A DNA stretch of 64,000 nt from Acidobacteriota bacterium (GCA_018269005.1 JAFDVK010000031.1:18031-82030); one strand, 5' to 3'; shown: positions 51,534-63,266, numbered from the stretch's first letter. Program-made: numbers and translations. The notes: generated from the letters alone by a model not told the origin.

Positions 51534-52067
51534 ATGCATCGGATAAGCAAAATACACGATCTTCTCGAAAACGACCACACCGAACTGGACGACCTTGTCG
51601 TCGGGACCTTCGCGGCTCTCGATGCGGCCGACGCAGCCAAGATCTTCGAAAGCCTCGACTTTTTTTGGGCGCGGCTCGGAATGCACATTCGTGCCGAACA
51701 TCTGCGGCTGTTTCCCGCCGTTCGCGAGATCGCATCGAGGTCGCAAGAGTTGGCGGCGATCCCAAAGATCCTAGACCGCCTTCGCGACGACCACGACTTC
51801 TTTATGACCGAGTTGGCAAGGGCGATCAAGGCGATGCGGCTCGTATTCTCATTCGGGAATGAGGCCGAGACCTTTGCCGTGGTTCGCGGCATCCTCGAAG
51901 CGGTCGTCGAGCGTTTGAAGGAACACAACTACATCGAAGAGGAGCAAATATACACGCTCACAACGGATGAGTACCTTGATAATGATGCAGGCGCAAAGCT
52001 TTTGGCATCGGTTCAAGTGGAACTTGACCGTTATCCGGCTCGCTTTGAGTCGCGGTCCAAGCAATGA
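51534..52067 (+). CDS. Hemerythrin HHE domain protein
   Basis: 177 aa, a four-helix bundle with diiron ligands recognisable as His15 (ENDHTELDD), the HIRAEHLRLFP pair His/His-Glu, RDDHDFF and HNYIEEEQIY. Bacterial HHE proteins bind O2 or NO or repair Fe-S centres (RIC/ScdA type), often under FNR/NsrR/DNR control. The candidate FNR/DNR box and the nos operon upstream favour a nitric-oxide-related role. Cytoplasmic; no extra domain. Confidence 0.88.
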   Translation: MHRISKIHDLLENDHTELDDLVVGTFAALDAADAAKIFESLDFFWARLGMHIRAEHLRLFPAVREIASRSQELAAIPKILDRLRDDHDFFMTELARAIKAMRLVFSFGNEAETFAVVRGILEAVVERLKEHNYIEEEQIYTLTTDEYLDNDAGAKLLASVQVELDRYPARFESRSKQ

Positions 52068-52073
52068 CGCGCA

Positions 52074-53033
52074 TTATTCGTTACTCGCTTTAGATTGTTC
52101 GTGAGCTCTGACGACTTCGACCGAACAATGAGCCCGAGCAGCGACCGCAGAGGCCGTGCTGCCGAGCAGCATGCGAGCGAGTCTTCCGCCCATTGCGTTC
52201 GCACCCACGAAGATCGCATCCGCACCCCAGACCTGTGCTTCGTGAACGAGAACGTCCTTCGGGTTGCCCGGGCAAAGATGGAGCCGCGCATCGACCCGCT
52301 TGTTTCTTAGCTTGGCAAGGGCAATATCGGCAAGTTCGGCGATCCATTTTTCGTCGATCGTCTCGGTCTCGGTGAATGCTTTTCGGATCGGCGTTACGAA
52401 CCTGCCGATACTGCTCGGTGTGCTCGGCTCGGTTGCCGTAAGCAGTCTGACCTCGGTCCCGCGCATCCAGGTTCGAGATGCTACCGCCGCAACCGCGGCC
52501 GAAGCTCCTTTAGAACCGTCGAACCCGATCAAGATCCTGCCCAAGCCAGGTTCAAGTTCATTCTTTCCTCGAGCCACCCGCACCGAACACTTGGCTTCCG
52601 TTAGAACGGTTTGCGAAGTGCTGCCGAGTAAGAAGGAGCTGACGACGGAATGCCCTTGAGCTCCGACGATCACGAGATCGGCATTGAAGCTTTCGGCAGC
52701 CTCAAGAATCGCCCAAGCCGGTGAGCCGAATGTGGCTTCCGAGGTTACATCCCAGTCTCGCAGAGCGGCCTGCACTCTTGTTGCCGCGTGTTTCGCAAGG
52801 ATCGAAGCGGACGCGAGCATACGTTCGCCCTTCTCTCGATGCTCGCGAATGATGGATTCAATATATGCAGAGGATTCTTCTGAAGTGTCGTCGATCGAAT
52901 CGGCAGGCGGCAGCCAGACCTCGGCAACCGAGACCACCATGGCGCTGCCGGTTGACGGCAGCCCGGCAACAACAAGATCATCGATCGCCGCTTCCGCACT
53001 CTTGGATCCATCGTATGCGATCAGCACTCTCAT
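52074..53033 (-). CDS. Tandem-domain universal stress protein
   Basis: 319 aa with two Usp domains. Domain 1 begins MRVLIAYDGSKSAEAAIDDL and ends ADLVIVGAQGHSVVSSFLLGSTSQTVLTEAKCSV; domain 2 begins RILIGFDGSKGASAAVAAVA and ends ADAIFVGANAMGGRLARMLLGSTASAVAARAHCSVEVVR. The ATP-binding pattern G-x2-G-x9-G(S/T) is complete in domain 1 (GAQGH...GST) and degenerate in domain 2 (GANAMGG...GST). Usp proteins accumulate on energy or anaerobic stress. It converges on the hemerythrin gene (6-nt gap). Confidence 0.9.
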   Translation of the reverse strand: MRVLIAYDGSKSAEAAIDDLVVAGLPSTGSAMVVSVAEVWLPPADSIDDTSEESSAYIESIIREHREKGERMLASASILAKHAATRVQAALRDWDVTSEATFGSPAWAILEAAESFNADLVIVGAQGHSVVSSFLLGSTSQTVLTEAKCSVRVARGKNELEPGLGRILIGFDGSKGASAAVAAVASRTWMRGTEVRLLTATEPSTPSSIGRFVTPIRKAFTETETIDEKWIAELADIALAKLRNKRVDARLHLCPGNPKDVLVHEAQVWGADAIFVGANAMGGRLARMLLGSTASAVAARAHCSVEVVRAHEQSKASNE

Positions 53034-53336
53034 AAATCCATCGAATCTGCCGCACTAAGGAGATCGCACGGGGCGAAGGGCGGACCGCTCTCTTTGCGAT
53101 GGTCGCAAGGCGTGTGCCATTCACGCCTTGCAAGCAGAACGCCGGTTGAATGCCGCGTTGACCTTGAATTTTTCCACATACGGTGTGGAATCTCACGCAT
53201 CGAAAGTTGAACGCGGTGTCGTTCTCGATGTCGAGCAAACAGGGCGTCTTCCAAAGTGTTTTCGACTTCGAAATTGAGCTAAAATAGATCGAGCGAGGCG
53301 ACCTGCGAAATGATCGACCGGCAGGGATGAAAATGC
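53034..53336. other. Divergent control region between Usp and response-regulator genes
   Basis: No gene seen. It holds two perfect inverted repeats: GCAAGGCGTG (53105-53114)/CACGCCTTGC (53122-53131) with a 7-nt loop, and TTCCACA (53172-53178)/TGTGGAA (53184-53190) with a 5-nt spacer. The first could be a leader hairpin or repeat; the second has the size of an operator. Confidence 0.55.
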
Positions 53337-54743
53337 GTGAACCAAAGTAAGCCTACGATCCTGATCGTCGATGACGACGCTTCGATCCGTTTTGCACTGA
53401 CGGATGCGTTGCGGTCGTGGGATTATGATGCGAGGTCTGCCGGCACTGTTGCTGAAGCGACAGAACGGCTGGAAGAAGATCCGCCCGCGGCGGTGCTGCT
53501 TGACATCGACCTGCCTGATGGAAGCGGTCTCGATCTTCTCGAAGATATTAAGGATGAGGGCGCTGACACGATCGTGATAATGATCACCGGAAATGTCGGT
53601 ATGCCGAACGTACTCTCGGCCTTCCGCTCGGGAGCTCACGATTTTATCGGCAAGCCGGTTCGGCTCGAAGAGCTTCGTTTGACTCTAAAGAATGCACTGG
53701 AAACGCGTGAACTTCGCCGCGAAGTTAAAAGAACGCGCAGAGAACGATCGAGCTCGTTCACATTCGAGCAGATCTTGGGTGATTCGCCGGCGATGCGGTA
53801 TGCGATCGACCTGGCAAGAAAGGTCGCGGACTCGGATGTAGCATCTATCTTGCTTCAAGGCGAGACCGGCACGGGCAAAGATCTTTTTGCAAGGGCGATA
53901 CATTACGCCTCGTATCGGGCAAATGCACCGTACCTTGCGATCAATTGCGCCGCCCTTCCCGCGACTCTGATCGAGTCTGAGCTTTTTGGCTACGAGAAGG
54001 GAGCGTTCACCGACGCGAAACAAACAAAAGAAGGCCTCTTCGAGCAGGCACAAGGCGGGACGATCTTTCTTGACGAGATCGGTGAGATGGAACTCAGCCT
54101 TCAGGCAAAACTGCTGCGGGTTTTGGAAGAAGGACGCTTTCGGCGCGTTGGCGGGCTGAGGGATCTGCCGCTCGACGTGCGGATCATTGCAGCTTCGAAT
54201 CTCGATCTGAAAAAGGCTGGTGAGAACGGCGATTTTCGTCTCGATCTGTATTTCCGCCTCTCTGTCATACAGATCGACATTCCGCCGCTTCGCGATCGTG
54301 CGGCCGATGTTCTTCAACTCGCGCAGCACTACATCGAAAAGGCAAATATCAAGAGGCGTGGGAAGAAACTTAAGGGCCTCAGCAAGGAAGTTGTGAATGT
54401 CTTTTGTGCGTACCCGTGGCCGGGCAATGTGAGAGAACTGAGAAATGTGATCGAGAGGGCCTCCATTCTGGAAGAAAGTTCGATCGTGACACTCGCACAT
54501 TTGCCGCAGGATATGGTGAGGTCTGCGTCCGTTCCCGTTGACGCTTTCAATATTGTTCTTCCGCGTGAAGGGATCGAGATCGACAAGGTCGAGAACGAGC
54601 TTTGCCGGCAGGCTTTCGAAAGAACAGGTCACAATCTCTCGCGAGCCGCCCGTCTGCTTGGCATCACCCGCGACCAACTGCGTTACCGTTTAAGAAAGCT
54701 CGATGATGCGGGCGAGGCAAAGGCTCAGGCAAATGGCGAATGA
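53337..54743 (+). CDS. NtrC-family sigma-54-dependent response regulator
   Basis: 468 aa from GTG 53337; no in-frame ATG is close. Receiver domain 7-120 with phosphoacceptor Asp56 ([10 protein letters not shown]) and the Thr/Lys switch residues (MITGN, IGKPVRL). AAA+ domain with Walker [29 protein letters not shown] and Walker [12 protein letters not shown], then a Fis-type HTH at the C-terminus ([20 protein letters not shown]). The sigma-54 contact loop reads GAFTDA instead of GAFTGA, a variant found in some active members, so function should not be dismissed. It overlaps its kinase by 11 nt. Confidence 0.9.
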   Translation: MNQSKPTILIVDDDASIRFALTDALRSWDYDARSAGTVAEATERLEEDPPAAVLLDIDLPDGSGLDLLEDIKDEGADTIVIMITGNVGMPNVLSAFRSGAHDFIGKPVRLEELRLTLKNALETRELRREVKRTRRERSSSFTFEQILGDSPAMRYAIDLARKVADSDVASILLQGETGTGKDLFARAIHYASYRANAPYLAINCAALPATLIESELFGYEKGAFTDAKQTKEGLFEQAQGGTIFLDEIGEMELSLQAKLLRVLEEGRFRRVGGLRDLPLDVRIIAASNLDLKKAGENGDFRLDLYFRLSVIQIDIPPLRDRAADVLQLAQHYIEKANIKRRGKKLKGLSKEVVNVFCAYPWPGNVRELRNVIERASILEESSIVTLAHLPQDMVRSASVPVDAFNIVLPREGIEIDKVENELCRQAFERTGHNLSRAARLLGITRDQLRYRLRKLDDAGEAKAQANGE

Positions 54744-56664
54744 CCAGAATCCAGTCGATGCACGCGATCTTCCAAAACGAAGCCTGAAGGCGACGTCCAA
54801 GGAACTCGCAGATCTTAAGTTCGCGTTGGACGAGGCCGCGATCATCGCGATCACCGACCAACGCGGGATCATCACGTTCGTAAATGACAAGTTTTGTGAG
54901 ATATCAAGATACTCTCGCGAAGAACTCATTGGTCAGGATCATCGCATCATAAACTCGGGCTATCATTCTAAAGATTTCATCCGAAACATATGGGTAACGA
55001 TAGCCAACGGTCGAACTTGGCACGGGGAACTCCGCAATCGGACAAAGGACGGCGACCACTATTGGGTTGATACCACGATCGTGCCATTCCTCGATGATGG
55101 CGGAAAGCCGTATCGGTATATTGCGATCCGTTTTGACGTCACCGAACGCAAGCTCGCTGAACATCGCATCCGCCAGCAAGCCGAACTTCTCGATAAGACG
55201 CGTGATGCCGTCATCGTTTGTGACCTGAACTACGACATTCTTTTCTGGAATCGCGGAGCAGAGAAGATCTACGGCTTAAGCGTGGAGGAGGTGCTTGGGC
55301 GAAGCATAGTGGACGTGCTTCTTGCCGGCAATGTCCAAGAGCTCGAGACCATCCGTGCAGAATTTGAACCTCTCGAGAAACTGAACCACGTCGCTAAGAG
55401 AAAGGCGAAGGACGGCCGGCAGCTTACGATCGATGCCCGCTGGACGCTGGTTAGAAACGAACTTGGACAGCCGGATTACATTCTTATCACTCAGACCGAC
55501 ATCTCACAGCAAAAACAGGCCGAGGACCATCTGCTGCGTGTACAAAGGATGGAGTCGATCGGCACACTTGCCGGCGGCATTGCGCACGACCTTAACAACA
55601 CGCTTTCCCCGGTGTTGATGGGCGTCGAGATGCTCGAAGGGAATGAGACTTTGACCGATGAGGACCGAAAATGGCTCACATTGATTCGCGACAACTCGGA
55701 AAGGGCGGCTGACCTCGTTAAACAGGTCCTTACGTTCGCCCGAGGCAGCGAAGGAAGTGTCGTGCCGATGCAGCTTCGCCACGTCGCAAAAGAGCTTCTT
55801 CAGGTGCTGCGTGAGACACTGCCGAAATCGATCCTGCTGAAGCAGCAGATCGAACCGGATCTGTGGATCATGAAGGCTGACCCAACACAGATGCACCAGG
55901 TCTTGATGAACTTATCTTTGAATGCGAGCGATGCAATGCCGGACGGAGGCACCCTTTCGATCTCGCTCACCAACGAAATGGTCGATGACGGGTATCACCG
56001 TATGAACTCGGAGATCGCTCCGGGACGTTACATCCTGGTCGAGGTGGAAGATACCGGCCACGGAATGTCGAACGAGACGATCGAACGGATCTTTGACCCG
56101 TTCTTTACTACAAAAGAGATCGGAAAAGGAACCGGACTCGGACTCTCTACTGTACTCAATATCGTTGAAGGGCACGGCGGCATCCTCAGCGTAGAGAGTT
56201 CGGTGGGCCGAGGGACGAAATTCTCGATCTTCTTTCCGGCGATCGCCTTGCAGGAGCCTTCAACCGTATCGGACGAAGGCCAAACTTCTTCAGATGGCGA
56301 CGGCCGGCTGATATTGATCGTTGATGACGAAGCCGATGTTCGCGAGATTATACGGGCTGCCCTCGAGAAAGCGGGCTATCGGACGCTGGAAGCTCCGGAT
56401 GGTGCCGATGGTCTGGGAACCTTCGCCGATCACAAAGACGAGATCGCCGCCGTGATCACTGATGCTTCAATGCCGCTGCTCGATGGTGTGGTGCTTTCAC
56501 GAGCGATCCGCAGGATAGCACCCGAGACCAAGATCATTGCGATGAGCGGCCTGCTTAGTTCGACGCAGATCTCACAGCTCGAGGCCGCCGGCGTGGACGC
56601 GTTCCTGACAAAGCCGTTTACCGCCAAGAAACTGCTTGCCGATCTAACTGCTCTACTGAGCTGA
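54733..56664 (+). CDS. Cytoplasmic PAS-PAS hybrid sensor histidine kinase
   Basis: 643 aa from ATG 54733. Domains: PAS 1 (about 30-145, [20 protein letters not shown]... [12 protein letters not shown]), PAS 2 (about 150-265, [24 protein letters not shown]), HisKA with [15 protein letters not shown] (phosphorylated His), HATPase ([44 protein letters not shown]) and a C-terminal receiver ([32 protein letters not shown]). No TM segment, so it senses an internal cue, perhaps redox or a diffusible ligand via PAS. With the NtrC regulator it could control the nos or metal-efflux genes, but no sigma-54 promoter was found there. Confidence 0.9.
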   Translation: MANDQNPVDARDLPKRSLKATSKELADLKFALDEAAIIAITDQRGIITFVNDKFCEISRYSREELIGQDHRIINSGYHSKDFIRNIWVTIANGRTWHGELRNRTKDGDHYWVDTTIVPFLDDGGKPYRYIAIRFDVTERKLAEHRIRQQAELLDKTRDAVIVCDLNYDILFWNRGAEKIYGLSVEEVLGRSIVDVLLAGNVQELETIRAEFEPLEKLNHVAKRKAKDGRQLTIDARWTLVRNELGQPDYILITQTDISQQKQAEDHLLRVQRMESIGTLAGGIAHDLNNTLSPVLMGVEMLEGNETLTDEDRKWLTLIRDNSERAADLVKQVLTFARGSEGSVVPMQLRHVAKELLQVLRETLPKSILLKQQIEPDLWIMKADPTQMHQVLMNLSLNASDAMPDGGTLSISLTNEMVDDGYHRMNSEIAPGRYILVEVEDTGHGMSNETIERIFDPFFTTKEIGKGTGLGLSTVLNIVEGHGGILSVESSVGRGTKFSIFFPAIALQEPSTVSDEGQTSSDGDGRLILIVDDEADVREIIRAALEKAGYRTLEAPDGADGLGTFADHKDEIAAVITDASMPLLDGVVLSRAIRRIAPETKIIAMSGLLSSTQISQLEAAGVDAFLTKPFTAKKLLADLTALLS

Positions 56665-56683
56665 CCGAGTGCTCAAGCTCGCA

Positions 56684-58213
56684 TCATTTGCCTTGATTTA
56701 GTTTTAGCCATTCCGCCCTCAACATAAAGCTGCCCGTCGTTACGACCTTTTCACCCTGCGTCAATCCCTCGATAACAGGTGTGCTGCCTTGAATCTCCTC
56801 ACCCAACCTTACGCTGCGAACCTCAAAGGTATTCGGATCGTCGGTTGCGACGAAGACGACCTGTCGCCCGTTGATCGTTTGAACCGCAGATGAAGGAACG
56901 ACGGGCGCGGTGCGTTCGCCTGATCGCGATCCGCTTAGCGAAACCCGCACGAACATTCCGATCTTCAAAGTCTCGCCCGGATTGCCGACCTCAATGCGAA
57001 CCTTTGCCGTTCGCGTCGTCTCGTCAAGCTGTGGATCTATATACGCGACCTGGCCGCGAAAAACGCGATCGGGCAATGCCTCAACGGCTATTGTCGCGGA
57101 TCCACCCGTCTGAAGACGTGCAATATCCCGCTCATAGACCTTAGCGATCACCCAAACGCTTGAGAGATCGGTGACGCGCATTAGCTCCTTATTTCCTTCA
57201 ACTACATCGCCGACGTTCACGGTTCGGCTTGTGATCGTGCCGGTGGTCGGTGCGGAGACCGCAAGCTCGGACGAGATCAGCGATGCGGTGAGGCGATCGA
57301 TTCGCTGTGCGGACATTCCGAAGAGGATCAGACGTTGTCGGGCAGCAGCAAGCTCGGCCTCGGATGAACGCAGTTTGTTCAACGCTTCTTCGCTCGCGGA
57401 GCGAACCTCAGAACTTATGGGCAAGAGCTGGGCGGCTCGCTGTTCTCTGGCACGCGCCTCGACAAGTTCAGCTTCGGCGGTGCGGAACTTTGTGTTGTCC
57501 TGCTCAAGCTCTTCGCGGCTTGCGGCACCGATGCGGGCAAGGCGGGTTGTGCGTTCAAACCTATTCCGATTTTCTGCCAGAGAAGCTTCGGCGGAAACCC
57601 GCTGCTTTGTGGCCTGTTCGAGTTCCGCGCGTCCGGGCTGGTTAATTGCCGCCAGGCGGACCGCACGGTCGTAATTCTTCGCAGCGTTGCCGGCTTCGGT
57701 TCTCAGAGAAAGATACCGTGATTGCGTTTGAGCAAATTCATCACTGAAGATAACAGCAATGGTGTCACCAGCTCGTACCCTTGACCCGAGCTCGGCTGAG
57801 ACACGCCTCACAATGCCGCCCGCAAGCGTAACGGCCGGAGTTTGCCGATAAGCATTTGCTTCGACAACACCGTCGGCAGCAGTTTCACCGGCCGCAGAGG
57901 TCATCTGCTCACCGACCGGCGAGACGACGATGCCGGCATTCTTCAATTGCTCCGCTGTCAGCGTTACAACTTCCTTGGCGGAGTCCGCTGCGTGGGGCGT
58001 TTCGGTGTCAAGACTTCTCGGAGCAAGAACCTGCCGTCCGGCCTTGCTTCCGAATCCTCCAAAAAGCCACACGACAAGAAGGACCAAGACGGCGGCGACA
58101 ATTATCGCTCCGCCAATAAAAAACGGACGAAGCGAGCGGCCGGTCGATCCATCGGATTCAACGTCCGGCGTTGGCGGGTCGATGTTATTTTCAAGATTCG
58201 TCTTATCGGTCAT
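56684..58213 (-). CDS. RND efflux membrane-fusion protein (CusB/CzcB-like)
   Basis: 509 aa. A cytoplasmic Asp-rich N-terminus and one TM helix (IGGAIIVAAVLVLLVVWLF) are followed by the HlyD/CusB architecture: a beta-barrel/lipoyl half (AGGIVRRVSAELGSRVRAGDTIAVIFS), a long alpha-hairpin with coiled-coil pattern (SLRTEAGNAAKNYDRAVRLA through ELAAARQRLILFGM), and the closing lipoyl half (LAVSAPTTGTITSRTVNVGDVVEG). KVRIEVGNPGETLKIGMFVRV marks the membrane-proximal domain. It links the inner-membrane pump to the TolC-like channel. The start overlaps the TolC-like gene's stop as ATGA. Confidence 0.88.
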   Translation of the reverse strand: MTDKTNLENNIDPPTPDVESDGSTGRSLRPFFIGGAIIVAAVLVLLVVWLFGGFGSKAGRQVLAPRSLDTETPHAADSAKEVVTLTAEQLKNAGIVVSPVGEQMTSAAGETAADGVVEANAYRQTPAVTLAGGIVRRVSAELGSRVRAGDTIAVIFSDEFAQTQSRYLSLRTEAGNAAKNYDRAVRLAAINQPGRAELEQATKQRVSAEASLAENRNRFERTTRLARIGAASREELEQDNTKFRTAEAELVEARAREQRAAQLLPISSEVRSASEEALNKLRSSEAELAAARQRLILFGMSAQRIDRLTASLISSELAVSAPTTGTITSRTVNVGDVVEGNKELMRVTDLSSVWVIAKVYERDIARLQTGGSATIAVEALPDRVFRGQVAYIDPQLDETTRTAKVRIEVGNPGETLKIGMFVRVSLSGSRSGERTAPVVPSSAVQTINGRQVVFVATDDPNTFEVRSVRLGEEIQGSTPVIEGLTQGEKVVTTGSFMLRAEWLKLNQGK

Positions 58214-59583
58214 TTGTTTGTCAACTCTGCTGAATTTGTGGCCTTGAGGATCTCTGTACGCGCGAGAAAGACCTCCAAAAGCGCGTCAATATATCCATTT
58301 TCGGTCTCAATGAAACGCCGCTGTTCGCCGATGTAGTCGAGGAGCGTCTTGGAACCGAGCTCATACGTTTGCCTTACGACATCCAAATTCGCTGCGGCCT
58401 GATCTCGGACACCGACCCGATATATCTCAAACGCACGCCGAGACCTCTCGTACCGAATGTATGAGGCCGCGATCTCGCGTCGAGCGGTCAGTTCGCTGAA
58501 CTCGGTTCGGCTGTGAGCAGCCTTCTCATCCAACTTTGCCGCAGCGATCATTCCTTCTTTTCGATCACGAATGGGAAGCATCAGCCTGACGCCAAAAGTG
58601 AGAAAATTCATATTCTCGTTCATCGTGGTCAAGGCACCGGTCTGACTATTGATGTCCATCAGCGGAAAGCTCGAACGCATTCGCTGATAGCCGAGCATCA
58701 GCTCGCCGTCAATTCGTCCTTCGGCACGGGCCTGGCCGCTGCGTGCGGCGGCGAGACCTTCCATTGCGCGCGTTGCGGCGACATCAGGCCGTGTCTCGAT
58801 CGCTCGCGCGGACGACGTCCTCTCGGGTGGGATCGGGTCCAGCATTTTGTCGAGATCGCCGCGAATCGTGAACGGCACTTTTGGATCGAGCCCAAGTAGA
58901 TTCTTGAGTTCGAGCAAACGCAGCTCGACCGTTGCTTCCGCACCCTCGCGCATTGCACGAATACGGTTCAGCTCGACGACCTCCATATTCTGTTCGAGCG
59001 GAGGCTTTCGTCCTTCGGCGACCTGAGCGGAGACAAGGTCGAAGTTCTCCTTGGCAAGAGTAAGTGTCTTATCGGTGAAATGCAGCTTCATAACGGCGGC
59101 AAGCACCTCGCCGAACTTATTGCGAACTTCGGCGGCGATCTGCAATTCTCGGTCGGCCGCAGAAAGGCGTCTGATCTCAAGCTCCTTTCCGGCGACTGCA
59201 ACCCTGGCCGCACGCCGTCCGCCGAGTTCGAGGGGCAGTCCACTCTCGATCATAAAACTGCCGTCGGAGCCGCCAAATTGCTTACTTCCACGAATGTCGA
59301 GCGTCGGGTTTGGACGAGAGCCCGCTTGACGCAAAAGAGCTTCACCGGCCTCGACCTCCGCTCGGACAGCGTTCAATTCAGGGTTATTCGTTAGGGCCCG
59401 CTCAACTGCCTGTTCGACCGTCGTCCCATTAACGTCATCGATGAATCTCGAACTGCTTTTCGACGTATCGGTCGGAAGATCCTGGCCGAACAAGCTTGCC
59501 GACGCCAACATCATTCCAAAGAAGAGAACAATGATCGGCATTATCAGGTGCACAGCCTTTTTCTTAAGATCAGGAGTCAGCAT
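58210..59583 (-). CDS. TolC-family outer-membrane efflux protein (CusC/CzcC-like)
   Basis: 457 aa from ATG 59583 (GGAGG 7-11 nt upstream, overlapping the pump gene's end by 14 nt). Signal peptide up to about ASLFGQ. The two OEP repeats are seen: [33 protein letters not shown] and later [19 protein letters not shown] with [39 protein letters not shown]. There is no N-terminal lipid-anchor Cys, unlike CusC. It forms the outer-membrane trimer for the efflux pump and is encoded between pump and adaptor genes. Confidence 0.88.
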   Translation of the reverse strand: MLTPDLKKKAVHLIMPIIVLFFGMMLASASLFGQDLPTDTSKSSSRFIDDVNGTTVEQAVERALTNNPELNAVRAEVEAGEALLRQAGSRPNPTLDIRGSKQFGGSDGSFMIESGLPLELGGRRAARVAVAGKELEIRRLSAADRELQIAAEVRNKFGEVLAAVMKLHFTDKTLTLAKENFDLVSAQVAEGRKPPLEQNMEVVELNRIRAMREGAEATVELRLLELKNLLGLDPKVPFTIRGDLDKMLDPIPPERTSSARAIETRPDVAATRAMEGLAAARSGQARAEGRIDGELMLGYQRMRSSFPLMDINSQTGALTTMNENMNFLTFGVRLMLPIRDRKEGMIAAAKLDEKAAHSRTEFSELTARREIAASYIRYERSRRAFEIYRVGVRDQAAANLDVVRQTYELGSKTLLDYIGEQRRFIETENGYIDALLEVFLARTEILKATNSAELTNK

Positions 59584-62500
59584 TCTGTTCCTCCCGTGAA
59601 AGTTCAAATAATCGCAGCCAATAGAAAACGACGGGCGTAACGATCAAGACGTGAAGCAGACTCGATACCATTCCGCCAAAGACCGGGATCGCGAGCGGCC
59701 TCATCACCTCGCCGCCGGCACCGGTGCTCCACATTATCGGCAGCAGGCCCGCGAGGATCGTCGTAACCGTCATCACCTTCGGCCGAAGCCTGAGCAAGGC
59801 GCCCTCCATCACGGCATCAAGCAGCGACCTCTTGTCGAGTTTGCCAAGATCTTCCTTCTTTCGGGCGACGGCCTCCTCGAGATAGACGACCATTACGATC
59901 GCAGTCTGCACTGCTGCTCCGAACAGGGCGATGAATCCGACCCATACGGCGACCGAGAAGTTGTACTGCATCATCCACAGCAGATAGAAGCCGCCCGTAA
60001 GTGCGAATGGGATCGCGAGCAGCACATGTGCCGCTTCGAGGAAAGAGTGATACGTCAAATACAGCGTCGCAAAAATGATAAGGATCACGATCGGCACGAC
60101 GACCAACAACCGCGACCGAGCATGCTGCTGATTCTCATACTGTCCGCTCCACGCAAAGTAGTAGCCGCCGGGCATCTGGACGTCGCGTTTTATGACGCGG
60201 TCAGCTTCTTCAACGAAGCTCCCGATGTCACGGCCGCGCACATTTAATAGAACGGTGCCGCGAAGGAGTCCATTCTCACTCTGGATCATCGATGGGCCTT
60301 CGACCTTTTCGATCTTCGCCACGTCTGCCAATGGAACGGTTGCCCCCGAAGCCGTGATAAGCGGGATCTTGCCGATCGCCTCAGGATCGCGGCGATATTC
60401 CGGTGCATAGCGGACGCGAATAGGGAAGCGGTTTCGGCCTTCGATCGTCGTTGTGATGTTCACCTCGCCGATACCTTTCTCGATCACTTCCTGGATCTCT
60501 GCGACATCAATCCCATATCGGGCGGCTGCAGTGCGATCGATGTCGATATCAAGATAAGGGGCGCCGCCGATCTGTTCAGGATAGACATTGGCGGCACCTT
60601 CTACGGTTTGCGCCGCTGCGGCGATCTTTCGGCTTAGCTGCTCCAGGGTGTTGAGATCGTTACCGAAGATCTTTATGCCGACCTCGGATCGAATACCGGT
60701 CGCGAGCATATCGATGCGGTTGATGATCGGCTGCGTCCAGATGTTCGTAACGCCGGGCATTTGCAGGGCAGCATCAAGCTCGGCGACAAGCTTCTCTCTC
60801 GTCATACCTGAGCGCCACAGACTCTCTGGCTTTAGATGAATGATCGTCTCATTCATATTCGTCGGTGCAGGATCGGTCGAAGTTTCGGCACGCCCGGCTT
60901 TGCCAACAGCCCACTCGACCTCCGGAAAGGCCGCGATAATCTCGTTCTGCTTACTCAGGATTCGTGTTGCCTCATCCAGCGAGACCGCAGGGTCCGTCAC
61001 CGGCATATAGAGAAGATCGCCCTCGTTCAGCGGCGGCATGAACTCGCTGCCGATGCCGGTGGTCGCAACCATCGCACCTATGAAAAAGATGAGGGCCAGG
61101 ATCACCGTCGCGACCCTGTGGTTCAAGGCCTTCTCGAGCAGCGGTTTGTAAAACCTCCGCAGAATGCGCATTATCGGGTTTGCTTCTTCGGGTTTGAGGC
61201 GGCCTTTTAGAAGAAAACCGCATAGCACCGGCACGAGCGTGATGCCCATTATTGCGGCAGCGACCATCGCGAATGATTTTGTGTAAGCAAGCGGATGGAA
61301 GAGTTTGCCTTCCTGGCCCGTCAGAGCAAAGACCGGAATGAATGCCACGACGATGATCGCCATCGACGAGAAGATCGGCCGTCCGACCATCTTCGAGGCA
61401 TCGCGAACGATCCGCCATATATGTTCGCGATCAGTGATACGCCCGCCCTCTTTTTCGATCGAACGATAGGCATTCTCGGTAACGACGATTCCCGCATCAA
61501 CGAGGTCGGATACCGCGATGGCAATTCCGGCGAGCGACATAATGTTTGACGTCACTCCCGCAAAATACATGAACAGGAATGAGATCAAGGCCGCCATTGG
61601 AAGCGGAATCGTTACGATAAAGATCGAGCGGAAATGGGCGAGGAAGAGCAGATTTACGAGGGTAACCAGGACGAACTCTTCGATCAATGCCCATTTCAGC
61701 GTATCGGCGGTGCGATGGATGAGGTCTGTGCGGTCGTAGAAGGGAACCAAACGCACACCTTCAGGCAGCCCCGGCGTGATCTCGTCGATCTTCTTCTTGA
61801 TCGCATCGATCGCTTCAAGGGCGCTCACGCCATATCGCATTATGACAACGCCGCCGACAGCCTCTTTGCCGTTCTTGTCGAGAGAGCCTGTGCGGAAGGC
61901 GTTGCCGAGCTTGACCTCGCCTATATTGCGGACGTAGATGGGCGTGCCATTGTCGGCGCCGATCACGATGTTCTCAACATCTGCGACAGATTCCACAAGG
62001 CCAAGGCCGCGGACGACCGTCCATTCACCTGCTTGTTCAACGACGTTGCCGCCAACGTTGTTATTTGAGCGTTCGACGGCCTCTACGACCCTCGAAAGCG
62101 GAACGTTGAAGGCACGCAATCGGTTCGGATCGACGTCGATCTGATATTGCTGAACGAAACCGCCGACGGTCGCAACCTCCGAGATCCCGGGAGTCGAGTT
62201 GAGCTGATAGCGGACGAACCAATCCTGCAGCGTCGTCAGATCGCGCAGGCTCATCGTGTCAGATTCGAGCGTGTACCAGTAGATCTGCCCAAGCCCGGAA
62301 GCATCGGGTCCAAGCGTGGGCGTAACGCCTTCTGGAAGGTCACGGGAGACCAGGTTCAGCCTTTCGAGGATGCGCGTTCGAGCCCAATAGAGCTCGACAT
62401 CATCCTCGAAAATGACGTTGATCATCGAAAAGCTGAACGCGGAGCTGGCTCGAACCGTTCTCACGCCCGGCAGTCCCTGGAGGTTCGTGACCAACGGATA

Positions 62501-62698
62501 CGTAACCTGATCTTCAACCTCTTTGGGCGATCGGCCGGGCCAATCCGTAAACACGATCACCTGGTTGTCGGACACGTCCGGGATCGCATCGATCGGCGTA
62601 CGCGTGAGCGCCCAATATCCTGCGGCCGCGATCGCTATATAGACCGCAAGAACGATGACGCGATTCTTGACAGACCAATCGATAATCCAGTTGATCAT
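59570..62698 (-). CDS. Heavy-metal efflux RND pump (CusA/CzcA-like)
   Basis: 1042 aa, full length. RND-HME marks: [69 protein letters not shown] (charged proton-relay residues in TM4) and [20 protein letters not shown] in TM10. [20 protein letters not shown] carries the CusA-type Met motif of the periplasmic cleft, favouring Cu(I)/Ag(I) over Co/Zn/Cd. It is the first gene of the CAB-like part of the operon. Cu export next to a copper-demanding nos operon is functionally plausible. Confidence 0.92.
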   Translation of the reverse strand: MINWIIDWSVKNRVIVLAVYIAIAAAGYWALTRTPIDAIPDVSDNQVIVFTDWPGRSPKEVEDQVTYPLVTNLQGLPGVRTVRASSAFSFSMINVIFEDDVELYWARTRILERLNLVSRDLPEGVTPTLGPDASGLGQIYWYTLESDTMSLRDLTTLQDWFVRYQLNSTPGISEVATVGGFVQQYQIDVDPNRLRAFNVPLSRVVEAVERSNNNVGGNVVEQAGEWTVVRGLGLVESVADVENIVIGADNGTPIYVRNIGEVKLGNAFRTGSLDKNGKEAVGGVVIMRYGVSALEAIDAIKKKIDEITPGLPEGVRLVPFYDRTDLIHRTADTLKWALIEEFVLVTLVNLLFLAHFRSIFIVTIPLPMAALISFLFMYFAGVTSNIMSLAGIAIAVSDLVDAGIVVTENAYRSIEKEGGRITDREHIWRIVRDASKMVGRPIFSSMAIIVVAFIPVFALTGQEGKLFHPLAYTKSFAMVAAAIMGITLVPVLCGFLLKGRLKPEEANPIMRILRRFYKPLLEKALNHRVATVILALIFFIGAMVATTGIGSEFMPPLNEGDLLYMPVTDPAVSLDEATRILSKQNEIIAAFPEVEWAVGKAGRAETSTDPAPTNMNETIIHLKPESLWRSGMTREKLVAELDAALQMPGVTNIWTQPIINRIDMLATGIRSEVGIKIFGNDLNTLEQLSRKIAAAAQTVEGAANVYPEQIGGAPYLDIDIDRTAAARYGIDVAEIQEVIEKGIGEVNITTTIEGRNRFPIRVRYAPEYRRDPEAIGKIPLITASGATVPLADVAKIEKVEGPSMIQSENGLLRGTVLLNVRGRDIGSFVEEADRVIKRDVQMPGGYYFAWSGQYENQQHARSRLLVVVPIVILIIFATLYLTYHSFLEAAHVLLAIPFALTGGFYLLWMMQYNFSVAVWVGFIALFGAAVQTAIVMVVYLEEAVARKKEDLGKLDKRSLLDAVMEGALLRLRPKVMTVTTILAGLLPIMWSTGAGGEVMRPLAIPVFGGMVSSLLHVLIVTPVVFYWLRLFELSREEQNADS

Positions 62699-62723
62699 AT
62701 TGCCTCTCCCGAAGGCCTCATCA

Positions 62724-63143
62724 TTACTGAGCCGTTATCGTGATCGTCGCTTTTCCTTTTCCGACCGGCCCGTCATACGTGATCTGAGCCTGCCATTCAC
62801 CGGCCATTTCAAGATCGACCTTTCCCGCATAAACGCCGGGAGTGTCAGTCGTCGTAAAATTCGCCGGGTTATTCATCGCGGCCATCGAACCCATCGCCGG
62901 CATAAAGAAGTTCAAAGCGACCGAGCCGACATCGACCGGCTTGCCCGACTGATCGGCGAAAGTCAGCGTGAAATTCTGCTTGCCGTTTCGCAGGACACCG
63001 TCAGAGCTCGATAGCGTGGCGGTCAAGTTGTTGCCGGCCGGGCCGCTCTTGATGGCCTTGCCGGCGGACGTGCCACCGCTGCCACAGGCGAAAGAAAGAA
63101 GAGTGAAAGTTAGCAGAGAGAGAAATGCGACAGTTTTTAACAT
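62724..63143 (-). CDS. Small lipoprotein with FixH/YtkA-like domain
   Basis: 139 aa from ATG 63143 (GAGGAA 8-13 nt upstream; the frame's upstream extension lacks a signal). A lipobox (LLSFAC) is followed by a Gly/Ser linker and an Ig-like domain: [70 protein letters not shown]. This is the FixH/YtkA pattern, often found beside copper-handling operons. The Met-rich [10 protein letters not shown] loop resembles Cu(I)-binding stretches. It is encoded 25 nt upstream of the pump gene and is probably an accessory metal-binding factor. Confidence 0.75.
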   Translation of the reverse strand: MLKTVAFLSLLTFTLLSFACGSGGTSAGKAIKSGPAGNNLTATLSSSDGVLRNGKQNFTLTFADQSGKPVDVGSVALNFFMPAMGSMAAMNNPANFTTTDTPGVYAGKVDLEMAGEWQAQITYDGPVGKGKATITITAQ

Positions 63144-63266
63144 AATAGTTTCCTCAATATCGTAAAAGGTTTGGTTGTTCGAGCAGGGCTCGAAAGGCAC
63201 ACTTCGGCGCACGAAAATACGGCGCAAGGCGTGGCTATGCGCGACGATGCGAATGAATGTTTTTAA

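Noticed and set aside
53105..53131. Sigma-54 promoter before the NtrC regulator
   Set aside because: TGCCAT...TTGCA resembles it loosely, but the GG of the -24 element is missing and the sequence is part of a perfect hairpin.
53337..54743. NtrC regulator as non-functional because of GAFTDA
   Set aside because: All other AAA+ and Fis-HTH motifs are intact and GAFTDA is found in other members of the family.
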